Source: Symsagittifera roscoffensis (taxonomy: Eukaryota > Xenacoelomorpha > Acoela > Convolutidae). Taken from it: a stretch of 64,000 bases of DNA. Shown one piece after another: positions 22,906-32,476 of the stretch. Each line of letters begins with the position of its first letter. Position 1 is the first letter of the stretch. The notes under the pieces are model-generated. The model did no database searches. It was not told where the DNA came from and saw nothing but the letters and a program-made list of their open reading frames with translations. The position numbers were made by a program, and so were the translations under genes. The stretch is taken from the NCBI RefSeq assembly GCF_963678635.1, contig NC_087066.1:58112312-58176311 (forward strand), read 5' to 3'.

Positions 22906-23553
22906 ATGGTTGAAGCAATGTATGAGCAGTCGCCTGAATTTTTAAAAAAATTTCGAAAGAAATTTAAATGTTTTATTCTGAACACTGAACCCGACACCTC
23001 ACAAATCCCTCTAAACACCAATTTTGCTTTTGCAACCCATTCAATTTACAACGAGTATTGCGCCCAATTGCTCGACGATACCCCTCCCCACATCCATGTT
23101 CTCATTGAAGTAACAAAAGATTGTGTCGACGTAGTGAACAAGATGACTTCAACCAGTTTCATTGTACCTTGTCTACTCTCATCTTTCAAACATCTAATAA
23201 TGGGTTGCAGTAAATTTCACCTATCGGGACCCCTGATGGAAAAATTAAAAATTGCTGTCAACTACAAAAATTATATTAACAAGTCAGCTGACATTGGTGG
23301 TGCTTCTCTACGAAAAAGATTGCCACAAGTTTGCTTTGCTTCTCAAACTCGATCCATTCAAACTCAAACCGATTTAATCACTAATGTAACAATTGAACGC
23401 TTCATTAATATTTTGAATGGTGATAATGCCGCCGAGTTTCCTAAAATTCTTGATATGATTTTGAGTGGGTATGGTCGTTTAGAGATTGATTCAAATACTT
23501 TGTTTGTTAAATTTATAATGGAAAAGAAATTTAAATTCCAAAAACGATTTTAA
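22906..23553 (+). CDS. Intact 215-residue ORF, function unknown
   Basis: ATG at 22906 to TAA at 23551-23553, 43 bases downstream of the preceding ORF on the same strand, so the two may share a transcript. The protein is of mixed character with hydrophobic helices (HIHVLIEVTKDCVDVVNKM, FIVPCLLSSFKHLIMG), an N-terminal basic patch (FLKKFRKKFK) and a basic C-terminus (KKFKFQKRF). No signal peptide or clear membrane segment, no catalytic motif. Codon use favours A/T endings like the surrounding Polinton genes. Family not recognised; most probably another Polinton accessory protein. Confidence 0.55.
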   Translation: MVEAMYEQSPEFLKKFRKKFKCFILNTEPDTSQIPLNTNFAFATHSIYNEYCAQLLDDTPPHIHVLIEVTKDCVDVVNKMTSTSFIVPCLLSSFKHLIMGCSKFHLSGPLMEKLKIAVNYKNYINKSADIGGASLRKRLPQVCFASQTRSIQTQTDLITNVTIERFINILNGDNAAEFPKILDMILSGYGRLEIDSNTLFVKFIMEKKFKFQKRF

Positions 23554-23653
23554 GAGCCTGCGATAAAGCCAGAGGCAAGTGTTCTAGCAACCATAAAACA
23601 TGTTTTTTTAAACAAATTATAAATCATTAAAGAAATGCATCAGTATCACAAAG

Positions 23654-24045
23654 TTATAACATCATATGTTTAGCAAAACGCATCATGTCATGGTCGTTAA
23701 CCTTGAAACCTATAGGAAATTTAGATAAAAATATAACATGAGCAACATAAATACAAAAAAGTCCGCACAAGATCGAGTTAGCTGATTGGATTGGCTTATC
23801 CATCAGTATTTGGTTTCCTCATGGATAGAACGATTCATATTTTTGTATACATGTGGATAGTTGTGTAGGCTTCGTCCAAGCGGATCTGCAAAAAAGATTT
23901 GACTACCAGCTTGAGCAAACAGTAACCAATGAGTTTTTGGCTGGTCTGAGTTTGATGCGTTCACTATCATGAAAGTTTTGTCGCGTTTCAATATTGAATT
24001 AAATGCTAAGTTTGCGAGGAAAATGCCGCGAAATCGATGTTTCAA
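23654..24045 (-). pseudogene. Polinton adenain-like cysteine protease (frameshifted)
   Basis: The protease that in adenoviruses and Polintons processes capsid proteins. The first frame has the catalytic-His region KTHWLLFAQAGSQIFFADPL, including the THW motif and an acidic residue ~17 residues later. It stops at 23803. The continuation lies in another frame at 23654-23806, with QSANSILCGLFCIYVAH, the conserved Gln...Cys-Gly active-site block. A single frameshift near 23805-23820 therefore separates His from Cys. No ATG opens the first frame, and a stop lies just upstream, so the N-terminus is also damaged. It lies directly downstream of the capsid gene on the same strand. Confidence 0.75.
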
Positions 24046-24102
24046 ATGCTTGCATCAGTTAATAGGCTCAGTAATCTGTAAATTGTCCATTTTTTTACCA
24101 AT

Positions 24103-25418
24103 TCAGTTCATTAGAGTATTTTTAGCTGATTTTTTATCGGAACGCACGTAAACTGTTGATGCACGCTCTCCCATGAAAAGTAACTCTACATTTTCCCCCA
24201 GCGTTGCATCAAGTTTCAGTTCTACTGAAATAGTGCAATTGGTTAATTCAGGATGAATAAAGTCATGTAAAGCCTCCTGAGTAGATATGAGATCAAATGC
24301 CATAAAATAATGATTGTGATAATTAGCCAAACTGATTCCATGATCATTTTTAAAAACAAAGTCTAGAGCTTCCAATGTGTTATAGTATATTCTTTTGTTA
24401 TCAGTCGTTGACACAGGAGTTCCTGCAATGGGTAGATGGTTTCGGTAAACAATGATTTCATTCAGCTGAAATTTTTGATAATGAAACGGGTTTGTTCGGT
24501 TAGTTCCCAGGTATGCTGTATTTGAGCTCATTGCTAAAATCATTCGACGAACTGGCTCTTTGGTTAAAACGTTTTCTTGTCACCAGCTTTGCACACCAGT
24601 TGTGGCCAAAAAAATTCTTGGTAAAACTTCAATATGATTGTATATTGCGGGTGTTTTTAACAGAGTTTTTTCTATCGACGATAGTACAAAATCGGTTACT
24701 GTCATTTTGCGCACATATAGGTTAGCCGCAGAGATTTCAACACGGTAATGTTTATCTCTATACTCAGACATGATAACAAAGTCATTAGGAGATCGTCTCA
24801 GAGAAAGTCTTATTGTAACACAGCTGATAAGATGTTTGTCACATGATAAAAATTACAAGCAATTTTACCAAATAAACGGAATTCGGTTGATGCAGCTACG
24901 ATTCGCTTACGTTCAGCGACATCTTCAGCTCCCCCATTAGCACCATCAATATCTGATGGATTATATAAATAATAATAACCTTGACAAGCAAGCCATAATT
25001 TCTTTGCATCATTACTATGTGAAAATTCGGTCTCAATGAAACTCTTATGGGCAAAATTGGCATTGGTTGTTGAAATTTTTTCTCCATTCAAGGACATTGT
25101 GCATTCGGAAAATAAAGATGAAATTGGATTATTAACCAAATATGGGGTGTCTCATTGTGCTGCCTCTGTAGATTGAGTTCGCAGTACATTACCATTATTT
25201 TGAACAACGCGTGCTACAATCTCCAAGCGAGTTCGTTGAAGATCGATAAAGTTGTTTCTATCTCCTAAAACTTCAAATTCGAGCATAGGACCATCAGGTG
25301 AATAAGATGGACCAATTTTTTGAGTGAATGCATTTTCAAATGTAACGAGTAGAGGAGGTTTTTCAAATAAATCTAATGAGATGTGAGTTCCTTCAGTTGG
25401 CAATAAATTAGAAATCAT
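24103..25418 (-). pseudogene. Polinton major capsid protein, double jelly-roll type (broken)
   Basis: Begins at ATG 25418-25416. Sequence blocks match the Polinton major capsid protein family often annotated as F54H12.2-like: ISLDLFEKPPLLVTFENAFT near the start, LFSECTMSLNGEKIS, VTIRLSLRRSPNDFVI, AANLYVRKMTV, TNPFHYQKFQLNEIIVYRN, and FMAFDLISTQEALHDF with ISVELKLDATLGENVEL near the end. Lesions are TGA at 25152-25154, a one-base shift near 24840, and TGA at 24580-24582. The full length, ~438 codons, is close to the family norm, so it decayed in place without large deletion. The start overlaps the stop of the upstream ORF by 11 bases. Confidence 0.8.
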
Positions 25419-25522
25419 TTTGTACTTTGGTGAAAAAGTTGGAGCGACTTCTCAGTGGAGTTCGTTTCTTTGGAATGAGAACTTTTGTTTTTCTTTTTGT
25501 TGTTGTTGTTGTTGTTGCTGTC
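25408..25522 (-). CDS. C-terminal fragment of a Polinton structural ORF (truncated by gap)
   Basis: Reads out of the assembly gap in the minus direction and stops at TAA 25408-25410. The visible tail is Thr-rich from a GTT/AAC triplet tract and then strongly basic (KRKTKVLIPKKRTP, RSRSNFF). Its stop codon overlaps the capsid ATG (ATGATTTCTAA), a compact arrangement typical of virus-like elements. Position next to the major capsid gene suggests a minor capsid protein, but too little remains to decide. Confidence 0.45.
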
Positions 25523-25722
25523 NNNNNNNNNNNNNNNNNNNNNNNNNNNNNNNNNNNNNNNNNNNNNNNNNNNNNNNNNNNNNNNNNNNNNNNNNNNNNN
25601 NNNNNNNNNNNNNNNNNNNNNNNNNNNNNNNNNNNNNNNNNNNNNNNNNNNNNNNNNNNNNNNNNNNNNNNNNNNNNNNNNNNNNNNNNNNNNNNNNNNN
25701 NNNNNNNNNNNNNNNNNNNNNN
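25523..25722. other. Assembly gap (200 N)
   Basis: Exactly 200 unresolved bases, bordered on the left by a (TTG)n tract. A round number of N usually marks a gap of unknown length, so sequence may be missing. Frames running through it are not interpretable. Confidence 0.99.
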
Positions 25723-26715
25723 GGGAAAGATCATTTCGTGAGATAATAAAACAAAATTTATAGTATAAAACGTATTTTTGGAAACAAAAGTTTTATGCAG
25801 TATCGATAAAATGTATGAGAATGATCTAGACGTGTTTAATTGTTTTTTAAGGAATCAAAAAATTTAATTGTCAAACGAATTTTTTTTTCTGAAAAATACA
25901 ACGTCAAAAAAAAATACAAGCAAAAACATGCACAAAGTTTTATTTCTAGGACTTAAATTTGACTTTTATAGCGGTATTCCTAAATTTTATCTCACAAACA
26001 GACTTTTCAAACCTTTTTCCGAAATTTTGCAGATCCAAAATTTGCATGTTTCAGAGAATCGAATTTCATCGAAAAACATAAAACCAGTTTTGTTGAACAA
26101 AAATATCCAGATAAATTTCAATCCGAGACCTATTTAGAACAAATGCATTACTTGTACATCTTGCATATCAATTTGTAGTTTTTTGATGTCAACTCGCATA
26201 AATTACCGAAAAAATCATTGGTAAAATAGTTTTTAAAAGTTAGCTCAGGGCAACAATGTTAGTAGTTAATGTTAGTACTTATGTGGGGGGAGGGGAAAGA
26301 TAAATCCATGTTTTAAATAGTTCACACCTGGTCTGAAAACCCTGTATTAAGACAGAGCAGTAGATTTTTCCAAGGTTAAGGTAGGGAATAGATTTTCCAA
26401 TGCTTTAAGATAGGTTACTGGGTTCAGAATTTCAGATGGTAAGGTTCAAAAAGTTTTTGGCACCCTATTCTTAATTTGTTTCGGCGCCCGCAATTACCAT
26501 GTTTTGTTTTAAGATGCCCTTCACCAATGTATAAGAGGATAAGATATTAGATTTATAGCAACTAGTGTTCAAACCGACTGATTCAAGTTGAAATTGTCTG
26601 AAGCTATGCTGAAAAACTAACTTAAGGCAAAAAAAAAATTTTGCAGGAGAAATATCTACAGAAAAAATGTACAGTTTTACTTAAGTTCAAAAGTTTAAAT
26701 TTTAAATATACACTT
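25723..26715. other. No gene recognised
   Basis: AT-rich DNA to the right of the gap. No integrase, ATPase or other Polinton gene is visible, and none of the short frames resembles a known protein. Confidence 0.35.
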
Positions 26716-28150
26716 TCAAGGTTTGCTAAGGTTTCCACCATTAAGAACCTCCTTTCTCAAGTAAAAGTAACTGGGTCCTTTTTTAGTTAGTTTGTATATT
26801 CCGACTAAATGGTTGTTTGTTTTTAATCCTCGATTCGTCGACTTCAAATTTACAACTTCATGAAGAACACGTCTGTATTTAGACATTGGTTCATTTCCAG
26901 AATGTTCAAGAGTTCTTTTAATGAGTCCTTTGCTTTTAATTTTGATTTTGTCAGTATTACTATCATAGCAGCGATACATCTTGCTGAACAGGCAGAACAT
27001 TTCATTTCAGTACAGCGAAATTCTTCTTTGAATAATCAGGGTTCTCACTTATCCTGTTTTTGTTTGAAAAAAAATCAGAGCAGCATGTACGTAGGAAACA
27101 GTGTTTCAATGCATCGGCTTCGAATTCATCTTTGCAGTTTTTTTGACCCATTTGTGTCCATTGAATTTTCTTTTCACGTAATAAACAACCGTCCGAGTTC
27201 GCTTCTGCTAATGTTAGATACAAAAAGTCCGTGTTCATAACCACATCCTCGAGTTTGTTCTCATTGCTATAATTATGGTGGAAATGGTAGTATAGTTCCA
27301 AAATTCTGAGATTGGCATCTTAAAGAGCAAAAAATCCAACAAAAAATGGTTATCTGTATTTAATGGTTGATTTCAACGGTTCTACTTGGTATGAGTTTTC
27401 TTCACAACTTTCAACCGCTTAGAAAACTTCTCATTTTTGGATCTTATGTCTGTTCATCGCCAATATACTTAGTTATTGTGTGTCTGGATTGATTCATGAT
27501 TTGATAAGCATACGAGTTGTTAGTCAGAAAGTTCAGTGTGTTGATTCTCATCTCCTTCTTGTCGAGTATCATCAACAGACAAAAAAAACTGTTGAAGCAT
27601 TTCCTAAGCGTGTGGTAAAAAAAGTGGATTAATTTTTGTACACTCAAGCCCATGTCCCAGATAGAAGTTAAATAGGGAGAGATGGTAGTACCAATTTCTG
27701 ATTTACATTTAGAAATCAGCATTTGTTGTGGATTTTTCAAAAAAAAAATTTTTTTTCGGCATAGTTTTTCATGTATTCTCTAAGTTCTTTCCGGCCGACG
27801 TCAAAACTGACAACAATTGGAGGAAAATTGGAACAGATGTATTTCAATTTGTCGGTAATTATCAGTTTGGGTTGGAAAAAGCCAAAAAAGGAGTCGATCA
27901 TTAATTTTCCCACAATTCCCGAATTATGTAGCCTTTTTCTTATGAATATTTTCGTCTTTACTCATCCATATCTTTTTTGTTTTCCTTTTTCAACATTTTG
28001 ATCCAACAAAGATAGACGGATTTCTTGCCAAGAGCAGAAATGATAATAGCAACATTGATCAACTTGGAAAGAGTCATTTTTCTTCTTAACCGTCGTGTAA
28101 CAACTCTCAACGATTCGGTCGATTCGATTGCTTTTATTTCTTGCGAGCAA
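26716..28150 (-). pseudogene. Second family-B DNA polymerase relic (viral/organellar type), distinct from the Polinton one
   Basis: Badly decayed minus-strand coding remnants in several frames. Recognisable parts in order: FFGFF...FPPIVVSFDVGRKELREYMK (27960-27760), DDTRQEGDENQ-type residues (~27550), NSYAYQIMNQSRHTITKY (motif B region, ~27500), VVMNTDFLYLTLAEA (motif C region, ~27230, with the usual D-T-D changed to N-T-D and Ser to Phe), KYRRVLHEVVNLKSTNRG, and YFYLRKEVLNGG near the C-terminus. This pattern belongs to transposon-borne type-B polymerases common in aquatic invertebrates. At least five stops or shifts. Relation to the adjacent Polinton is unknown; the gap lies between them. 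Confidence 0.6.
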
Positions 28151-29130
28151 GATTATTCAATCGTTCCACTTTCTCAAAAACTGTTCCACGTAAGGTGTAC
28201 GCGTTTTTAGAAGAGATATGTTGCACTCAATATGATAAGATCAGTGTTCTAATTGTCAGTTTAAAAAGAAAAGTGTCACAGCTGGGACATCGAAAGCACT
28301 TGAAGAAAGTATCACCAATGTCAATTTTTCAAATACTACGTTGAGGTAGTTCTCTATTAAATTCTCGTTCTTGAATTTTAAAATCAAATATGAACATTTT
28401 GATATCAATTATTTTTTCGACCATGGGTAAATTGTCAATCGCAACTCGGCGAAAGTTTGGCTCATAGCAAATATTTGATAATCACTAAAAACAATTGAAA
28501 TGTGAGATGTGTGAGCCGTGCAATTTTTTTTGCTAGCGCACGGAAAAAGCAAAGATGATATTTGTGTTTTTGCTTTTTTTTTAAAGACAGTTCACTTGCC
28601 TATTTCGATTCAAACGCTCGGTTGGTATTGAGTCTGGACATCCCATTCGGACGTTGTTTAGTAGTGCAACAAAACAGTAACATTATTTATCATCTTGAAC
28701 CTCCACATTGTGTTGTGATGTTCTTGGGTGCATTGCCCCACGACATCAAATTTATCGATTTTTTCTCGGTTGTAATCAAACCCGCTTTTGATATCAACTA
28801 AATGCAGCTTTTCTAAAAAACTGTTGTTTTTGATTGTTTAGCAAGAACAATTTTCTCAGGCTTTGATATTACGAAGAATTAATCAATGTTTATTATTGAT
28901 TTTTGCAAGTGAATTTAGCTTGTTAATTACTTCTTTTTTCGTTGATTTTTTCGTTGATAATGTTATTATCTAAATTGGTCATTTGAAAGTTAAGTATTTA
29001 AGGTCTTGCAATTTCAGTTTCTGTCTCCGCCAGAAAAACTGACAAAATTTCAATTTTTACTCATCTTTCCTTTCCTCTTGCACGATTTGTTTTAGGCCAG
29101 CAATCGTATCGTCAGTTTTTGTTGGTGAAA
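28151..29130. other. No gene recognised
   Basis: AT-rich DNA. The upstream part of the polymerase relic may extend a little into it. A 79-codon plus-strand frame at 28562-28801 opens with a Phe-rich stretch from a T tract and then looks protein-like, but matches nothing I know. Confidence 0.3.
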
Positions 29131-29597
29131 AAAAAGCTCGGAAACTCTTTTTCGCAGGCCGAACATACCGTAAAAAGCTTTGATTTTGTTGGAGCTTGCT
29201 TCTTGTCCCCTTACTTTTTCTTAACTCAAAAAAATCACTTTGGTACAGTTTTTTTAGTGTCGAGTTGCGCTCTTGCCAACCTATGTGTTTCCAGAGTGCC
29301 CAAATCTCTTTTCCTCATTTCCGTTGAGCAACAGCATCTGAAAAAAGGGAAATTAGTGAATAGGAACTGGAAATTTTTACTTGGTACACATAAAAGAGGA
29401 AAAACTGAAATGTCTCAGAAAATTTAATTAGAGATTTAAATTTACTTTGCATTGTTCAGTGAAACTGAATTTTTTTCAAATTGTGATACAAGACAAAGAC
29501 TGTTGTTTTCTGCGTACAAAAAAATCAGAATGAATAAATTTCTGTTTGCTGTTGCTTGAACAAAATTGTCCAATCATATTTAAAAGCAAACAATCAG

Positions 29598-29705
29598 AGT
29601 TCGGAAAATGTCAATCAAAAAATATTTGAGGTTCTTGCAGCTACCGAACAAGAAAACCAAAATAATTTTGAGTTTCTTATCGAGGAAGCAGACGTTGACT
29701 TTTAA
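29598..29705 (+). CDS. Possible short terminal exon, copy A
   Basis: After an AG at 29596-29597 a 36-codon frame runs to TAA with an acidic protein-like tail, ENVNQKIFEVLAATEQE then FEFLIEEADVDF. The same frame is kept in copy B, where three adjacent codons differ. Two copies are too few and too recent to show selection. No matching upstream exon was found, so this is only a candidate. Confidence 0.3.
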   Translation, partial: SSENVNQKIFEVLAATEQENQNNFEFLIEEADVDF

Positions 29706-30355
29706 TTTTTAAAAAAAATTTGGAAAAAAGAATTCTCCGAATAAGTAAAGGTCTTATGTTGGAAAACCATACAATAAAAGAGTTTATCTTTGATCCACTT
29801 ATTCTATATCGAAGTTTTACACTCACGGCTGATTACAGTTGACAAAGAAAGAACAATTTTAAATTCCAGAACATTTGAAATTAATCAAAAAGTCACATGA
29901 TAATGTAGCAAAGACTCTTTTTATATCCTAACCAAAAGCAAAATTTGTGCAACTTCATTTATGGCTAGGTTTTAAATAAGATTTTCAGAGACTTTGTAAA
30001 ATTGACCCATATAGAAGATTTCGAGAAAATTTACAAAGGTTTACAAGGTTTACAAACATTTCGAGAAAATAAGCTGAAGTTTGATTACACACGACCACTA
30101 ACATAAAAGGTACAATCTCCTAAAAAAGAATTCAATTCATTTTCAAATAGCCTTCGTCAAACTAACTTCCTCTCTCAGCTCTAAATCTTTCGAATTTTTT
30201 GTCGCGACTCCGTCTTATTCTCAAAATTTAACTAAAACTGGATCTGATTTTCTCAGATCAAAACAGCTACCATATAAACTCGGTAGAATTGTTGCCAGAT
30301 CTAGTTCAAATCCAAGCGCGAGAAACAACCTTAGCAGTATATTGGGCACTAATGG

Positions 30356-30625
30356 ATGTCTCAATATTGTTTGACCCAATTTGAGATCATAAGAAAAGAC
30401 TTCAGCGAACATCACCAGATGCAAGTTCCTATCAACGACAATCATCTTCATGTTGGATCAATGCAGAGAGTGGGACACGCCACTGAGCAGGTTGAAAATG
30501 ACTACCCCGAGAATCCTGGTTCTCATTTTGTAGCGCAACCAGTAGATAATTTTCTCTTTCCTAGGGAGAAAGCGGGATCTGATGAGAAACCAAACACAAT
30601 TGATAAAGATGATGGTATCTCATAA
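30356..30625 (+). CDS. Uncharacterised 89-codon ORF in copy A
   Basis: Open frame with no ATG at its start (first codon is non-AUG) and a polar product (FSEHHQMQVPINDNHLHVG, then YPENPGSHFVAQPVDNF). An opposite-strand frame of 76 codons overlaps its first part. Composition is protein-like rather than repeat-like, and base content is higher in G+C than the flanks, so it may be part of an exon. No family recognised. Confidence 0.25.
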   Translation: MSQYCLTQFEIIRKDFSEHHQMQVPINDNHLHVGSMQRVGHATEQVENDYPENPGSHFVAQPVDNFLFPREKAGSDEKPNTIDKDDGIS

Positions 30626-31261
30626 ACAATGACTTCTCAGAACAATCCATCACAGCAACCACAAACAACGTAACATCAACTAGCTCTGTTTTCTATACAG
30701 TACCTCCAGAACTCTTCTGCTGCTGGACAGCGATTTGTTTTTACTATTTTAAAAAGAAAATATATATTTGTTGAAATTTAGTTTATCTTTTTCAGTAAAA
30801 AACTTTTCTACATTTTTATTTTAATTTCGAAATACAAGACTATTTCGAAAAAATACAAGATGATTTTGAAACATTCCGAAAAATTGAAAAAAACTACTAC
30901 AATTTTGAATACAAGTTGCATTGGCGATAAAAACTTTGCACAACTTTAGCATTTTTGGTACACAGGTTAAAGGACAACAATAAAAAATTAGCACACCAAA
31001 GCAAAACCTTTCGCAATCAAAAAAATTTGATCATTTTTACATCTTTTTGAAAAATGAAAGTTTATTTTTGCATTTTGCAGAAAAATGAAAAATTTTTCAT
31101 TTTTTTTTAAATTGAAACAATTTTGCAATTTGGAGAAAAATTTGGAACAATTTTTGCATCTTGTTAAAAAATTGAAATACTTTTGCATTTGATGGAAAAA
31201 AATGAAACAATTTTTGCATCTTTTTATAGTATTTGACAAATTTTTCGCATTTTGGTGAATA

Positions 31262-32465
31262 AAAAAGCTCGGAAACTCTTTTTCGCAGGCCGAACATACC
31301 GTAAAAAGCTTTGATTTTGTTGGAGCTTGCTTCTTGTCCACTTACTTTTTCTTAACTCAAAAAATCACTTTGGTACAGTTTTTTTGGTGTCGAGTTGCGC
31401 TCTTGCCAACCTATGTGTTTCCAGAGTGCCCAAATCTCATTTCCTCATATCCGTTGAGCAACAGCATCTGAAAAAAGGGAAATTAGTGAATAGGAACTGG
31501 AAATTTTTACTTGGTACACATAAAAGAGGAAAAACTGAAATGTCTCAGAAAATTTAATTAGAGATTTAAATTTACTTTGCATTGTTCAGTGAAACTGAAT
31601 TTTTTTTGAAATTGTGATACAAGGCAAAGACTGTTGTTTTTTGCGTACAAAAAAAATCAGAATGAATAAGTTTCTGTTTGCTGTTGCTTGAACAAAATTG
31701 TCCAATCATATTTAAAAGCAAGCAAACAATCAGAATTTGGAAAATGTCAATCAAAAAATATTTGAGGTTCTTGCAGCTACCGAACAAGAAGACGAAATTA
31801 ATTTTGAGTTTCTTATCGAGGAAGCAGACGTTGACTTTTAATTTTTAAAAAAAATTTGGAAAAAAGAATTCTCCGAATAAGTAAAGGTCTTATGTTGGAA
31901 AACCATACAAAAAAAGAGTTTATCTTTGATCCACTTATTCTATATCGAAGCTTTACACTCACGGCTGATTACAGTTGACAAAGAAAGAACAATTTTAAAT
32001 TCCAGAACATTTGAAATTAATCAAAAAGTCACATGATAATGTAGCAAAGACTCTTTTTATATCCTAAGCAAAAGCAAAATTTGTGCAACTTCATTTATGG
32101 CTAGGTTTTAAATAAGATTTTCAGAGACTTTGTAAAATTGACCCATATAGAAGATTTCGAGAAAATTTACAAAGGTTTACAAGGTTTACAAAAATTTTGA
32201 GAAAATAAGCTGAAGTTTGATTACACACGACCACTAACATGAAAGGTACAATCTCCTAAAAAAGAATTCAATTCATTTTCAAATAGCCTTCGTCAAACTA
32301 ACTTCCTCTCTCAGCTCTAAATCTTTCGAATTTTTTGTCGCGACTCCGTCTTATTCTCAAAATTTAACTAAAACTGGATCTGATTTTCTCAGATCAAAAC
32401 AGCTACCATATAAACTCGGTAGAATTGTTGCCAGATCTAGTTCAAATCCAAGCGCGAGAAACAAC
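31262..32465 (+). repeat. Tandem segmental duplication, copy B (truncated)
   Basis: Near-identical to 29131-30335 and then breaks off at GCGCGAGAAACAAC, where copies A and C continue CTTAGCAG. After a 10-base joint it restarts in the middle of the unit as copy C, which indicates a second rearrangement after the first duplication. Confidence 0.9.
31734..31841 (+). CDS. Possible short terminal exon, copy B
   Basis: Duplicate of the candidate at 29598. It has the same length and frame after CAG at 31731-31733, ending FEFLIEEADVDF and TAA. Residues after ATEQE read DEI instead of NQN. Same caveats. Confidence 0.3.
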   Translation, partial: NLENVNQKIFEVLAATEQEDEINFEFLIEEADVDF

Positions 32466-32476
32466 TTTGGAAACAA

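Larger units (their letters stand above)
15263..25522. mobile_element. Decayed Maverick/Polinton element (boundaries not found)
   Basis: The combination of a protein-primed family-B DNA polymerase, an adenain-like cysteine protease and a double-jelly-roll major capsid protein defines a Maverick/Polinton, the virus-like transposon class of animals. Polymerase, protease and capsid genes are on the minus strand; two small intact ORFs are on the plus strand. I found neither the retroviral-type integrase nor the packaging ATPase; they may lie in or beyond the assembly gap at 25523, or be lost. Terminal inverted repeats were not identified, so the limits given are only those of recognised genes. 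Confidence 0.8.
29131..31257 (+). repeat. Tandem segmental duplication, copy A (2.13 kb)
   Basis: The full unit, from AAAAAGCTCGGAAACTC to CATTTTGGTGAA. The same sequence restarts at 31262 with an offset of about 2130 bases. The junction lies in an A-run shared by both ends of the unit (microhomology), as expected for a duplication by template switching or unequal exchange. Differences from copy B are single bases and small indels only. Confidence 0.9.

Noticed and set aside
24580-25154. TGA read as an amino acid (altered genetic code) in the capsid gene
   Set aside because: The neighbouring polymerase is interrupted by TAA and TAG as well, and frameshifts are present, so simple decay explains the stops.
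25408-25763. ORFs of ~90-108 codons running through the N block
   Set aside because: They exist only because unknown codons are read as open; only the 25408-25522 tail outside the gap is real sequence.
30221-30451. Minus-strand 76-codon ORF, identical at 32874-33104
   Set aside because: Identity reflects the recent duplication, and a protein-like frame overlaps on the other strand; no independent support for either being translated.
31030-31297. Asn-Ala-Lys/Phe-rich minus-strand ORFs
   Set aside because: They follow from degenerate A/T repeats.
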